Of a stretch of 64,000 nucleotides of DNA, positions 61,590-64,000 are shown in pieces. A model generated the notes under the pieces. That model did not search any database and was not told the origin of the DNA. It worked only from the letters and a program-made list of their open reading frames with translations. The DNA is from Sipunculus nudus (taxonomy: Eukaryota; Annelida; Sipuncula; Golfingiida; Sipunculidae): NCBI GenBank assembly GCA_026874595.1, contig CM049307.1, positions 43,096,362 through 43,160,361 on the forward strand, given 5' to 3'. How positions within the stretch are numbered: position 1 is the first letter of the stretch; each line of letters starts with the position of its first letter. A program made the position numbers and the translations under genes.

Positions 61590-63420
61590 ACACATTTTCA
61601 TCTTGTAGATGATTTCGGTTGGAAGTTAACTTCTCCACTTGGTAAAAGTGCCTCCTGGTTAGAAAATAAAGGGATAACCTGCATCCTTAATACAATTCTT
61701 AGCCATTCTTTCTTTAAGCCTTGGTCCCGCCTGGACGCACGGATTTTGAGATCGTACGTCCCCTGTGTACTTTCGGTGCCGTGGAGGCCGTGTAGAGGTA
61801 GAGGAAAATCCTAGGTTAGCACCAGCCGTACGAGCACCTACGGCCTGTTTGCGTCCATATTTTGTGCCGAATCTTACTTCTTGTGCATGTCCTTTTTTGT
61901 GATATTTCGAGGGCTGAGAGAGGCTAGTCAGCTCATCTTAGTCTCTCATGCTAGAGATATCCCGATTTTTTAAAATAATATTCTTAGCAAGTGGCACCTT
62001 TCAATTAGTTTTCCATCTTATGTATTGCAGAGGTTAAAGGGACATAATCAGGAGCAATATTATGCCTATTTTTTCACACTTTCAATTCAGGTTTGCTTTA
62101 TACAAAAGTTTCCCAGCAAGACCATCCCGACACAGTCAAATTACCTCGCATGTGGCTGTTCAACGCCTTGTTATCGCTCTGCGTGTTTGTAAACACAGTC
62201 CACGTGTGTCTGTTTGCCATAACAAGGCTCCATGACCAGAGGTCCGATTGTGAGCCGCAACACACGAAGTTTCAGGCAGCGGGAACATGTAATACATTTT
62301 TGGGACCTAGACAGTCAGGGCATCTCATGATTGGCAGGTGTTCTGGCTCAGCAATGCTCAGAGTCCAACGCGCTTTGTTTATGTTGATACCTTTGATCGC
62401 GCCCGGTCCACTGTTTTTACAGGAATAAGCAAACGTTTTAAGGGCAATGTTTTGGCAGGTATAAATTTATTTTAAAGGGAAGAAGTTAATTTTCGTGTTA
62501 ATTCAACATGCTTGATTGGGCCCCTTTAAGGAATGTTTCTAATCATACGGCAAAAAGTCCAATAAGATTGATCAAGTGTTGGAGTCTGCCTGAATAACTT
62601 TAGAATACCTCTCTCAAATTTCCTTGTACATGTATCTCGGGAGAGTATTTTCATGGATGAAGTAAACCTCTTCTGGACGACACTTCAGCAGATCATCCAG
62701 CAGGCTCAGCATACACTCACCAAGATCTCCCCTTCTCCACATGTCTGCCTTTTTCTCGCATGACCATATAGGACGGTCTTGATGTGGTCGGTAATTACTG
62801 TCAAATTTTCGTTGTTTTCTTTCAATTTATTGAGAACATCGGGAGCATGCTGCTACTGCACAGGGACACAGTAAAGGGCCAATGAAAGGAACTTAATGTC
62901 TGAAGGGCTGATCATCTGATACGTCTTTTTTATCACCATTGCAGGCTTGGTCAGCTAGAATAACCATAAATTTGTGAAACAACTGAGACATTTTTCCATC
63001 CCTCCTTGTGATATAACCTGGTAATAGAAACGTTTCTTAACCATTATATATATGCCCTTTTGCTTTCTCTGGTGACATAATGGTTCTGCTCAGTCCTCTT
63101 CCCAAGCCGTTTTCCTTCCAGAGAATGGACTCATTTGATATACCCCGGACTCTGGTTACATCAGTCATGACGTACCCTACGACGCCTTTCCCTTTTTTCA
63201 TCATACGTTTAATCTAGATTTCTTTGAAAACTTCCTTGATCTGTTGAAACTGCAAATCAACGTCAACAGTCCTAATACTGCATATTACGATCGCGTCTGC
63301 AAAGCTTCCAGTTATGGTATGGGCTGTTACCGCACACTATGGTTTCGAAAAAGAGTAGGATTAAGCTCTAATACACGTATGAGAAACTGGTTTGCATTTT
63401 TCATTATGATCTTGATATTC
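61590..63420 (-). pseudogene. Decayed cGAS-like copy (second)
   Basis: Matches the intact gene in order. 61,600-61,730 is the C-terminus. 62,640-62,800 holds the CACTTCAGCAGATCATCC block. 62,830-63,200 is the middle. 63,215-63,420 is the nucleotidyltransferase core, with AAATCAACGTCAAC and GCAAAGCTTCCAGTTAT. Multiple frame breaks and a transposon at 62,038-62,525 make it dead. It keeps more of the 5' half than the copy at 35,120 and shares with it the extra block near 61,720-61,830. Confidence 0.75.
62038..62525. mobile_element. TTAA-flanked MITE in the decayed cGAS-like copy
   Basis: TTAA stands at 62034-62037 and 62526-62529. The ends AGGGACATAATCA and (other strand) AGGGGCCCAATCA are imperfect inverted repeats. 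The first decayed copy has an empty site at about 35,530. TTAA targeting fits piggyBac- or Kolobok-type families. No transposase; the 111-codon open frame inside has no recognisable residues. Confidence 0.7.
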
Positions 63421-63429
63421 CCGTAAGCC

Positions 63430-64000
63430 TACTCAAGCGAAAAACATGCTCCAGTTATCCGGGATTCACCGATATGTACAATAAAAAGGTAAAACAAAAA
63501 CAGACTACACGTCAAGCTGTCGATAAGGTTAATACTAATCGCTTATTGATCACTCGCCGATTACATTGTGTTCACTATAATTTGATACCAAATGTGATTT
63601 TTGAATAAATCTATACACCTTTACAAATCTTGTATGGCTTAGGAGATTTATTTTTAGAGTAATCTTTTTTTTTTATTATAATATTACCTCGTCGACAATT
63701 GGTTTTCTGACCGCAGTTGGGAAGCTATGTAAATAAATGTTGGAGGCTATAAACTGAGCTAAGAGAAATACAAATGACATCAAGGCCTAGATCAATCAGA
63801 CATTTATTAAAATATTAAAACTGAATGTCTTTTTGTGTCACGTGTTCTCTAAAAAAGACAGGTGTAGATAAAACAAGTGGCCCATAGGCCATCACGCGTA
63901 GCTAAATTTGACTGGGTGCTCATTTCTTTTATGCCCAGTTGTCACAGAATATAGGTCACCATGACCTACTTTCGATTTCCAAGGACATTTGCCTAGGACC
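63430..64000. other. Right edge: AT-rich flank and one repeat unit
   Basis: No gene seen at 63,430-63,860. From about 63,860 a unit of the array seen at 40,690 begins (AGAATATAGGTCAC.GTGACC) and is cut by the window end. Confidence 0.5.

Noticed and set aside
62093-62428. 111-codon plus-strand ORF
   Set aside because: It lies wholly inside the TTAA-flanked MITE and has no transposase-like residues.

Overview
The window is eukaryotic nuclear DNA from an invertebrate animal, most likely a bivalve mollusc or another lophotrochozoan. It is AT-rich, its genes have long introns with GT-AG borders, and it is full of degraded tandem repeats, short inverted-repeat elements and LINEs. It also holds a locally duplicated cGAS-like/Mab-21 family, a family known to be expanded in bivalves. 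The species assignment is inference; no marker fixes it.

Left part (1-23,000): two short, spliced, mitochondria-related genes stand head to head. On the minus strand (1,065-11,779, three coding exons) is an Erv1/ALR FAD-linked sulfhydryl oxidase (GFER). On the plus strand (11,997-20,030, four small coding exons) is a 77-residue single-span protein resembling complex I subunit NDUFA3. About 217 bp separates the two start codons, so this is a probable bidirectional promoter; it carries an ERR-type site and a forkhead-type site. The introns hold hAT-like, TA-flanked and pogo-like inverted-repeat elements, tRNA-derived SINE pieces, minisatellites and an HMG-box-like open segment. From 20,300 to 29,000 there are mainly repeats, one weak promoter or LTR candidate and one weak ORF candidate.

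Middle and right part (29,000-64,000): a cluster of cGAS-like receptor (cGLR/Mab-21) copies, all on the minus strand. One copy is intact (30,149-31,711). One is recognisable end to end but has two frame-shifting lesions (38,000-39,467). Two are strongly decayed (35,120-36,150 and 61,590-63,420). Two are only C-terminal stubs (29,430-29,530 and 36,600-36,790). Flanking DNA at 32,900-35,130 matches 59,460-61,205, so gene plus flank was duplicated as a block.

The second block was later split by an L1-type LINE. Its two 16-bp target-site copies now lie about 17 kb apart (41,583 and 58,731), because the LINE itself was invaded between ORF1 and ORF2. The invading DNA includes a second, nearly intact EN-RT LINE (50,000-54,072) and a 2.67-kb inverted-repeat DNA transposon (54,857-57,530). 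That transposon is flanked by a 9-bp duplication and carries a Ulp1/C48 protease-PHD finger fragment.

The most interesting biology is the birth-and-death history of the innate-sensor cluster, the nested transposons that date it, and the shared promoter of the oxidative-folding and respiratory genes. I did not find a clearly new multi-gene system.
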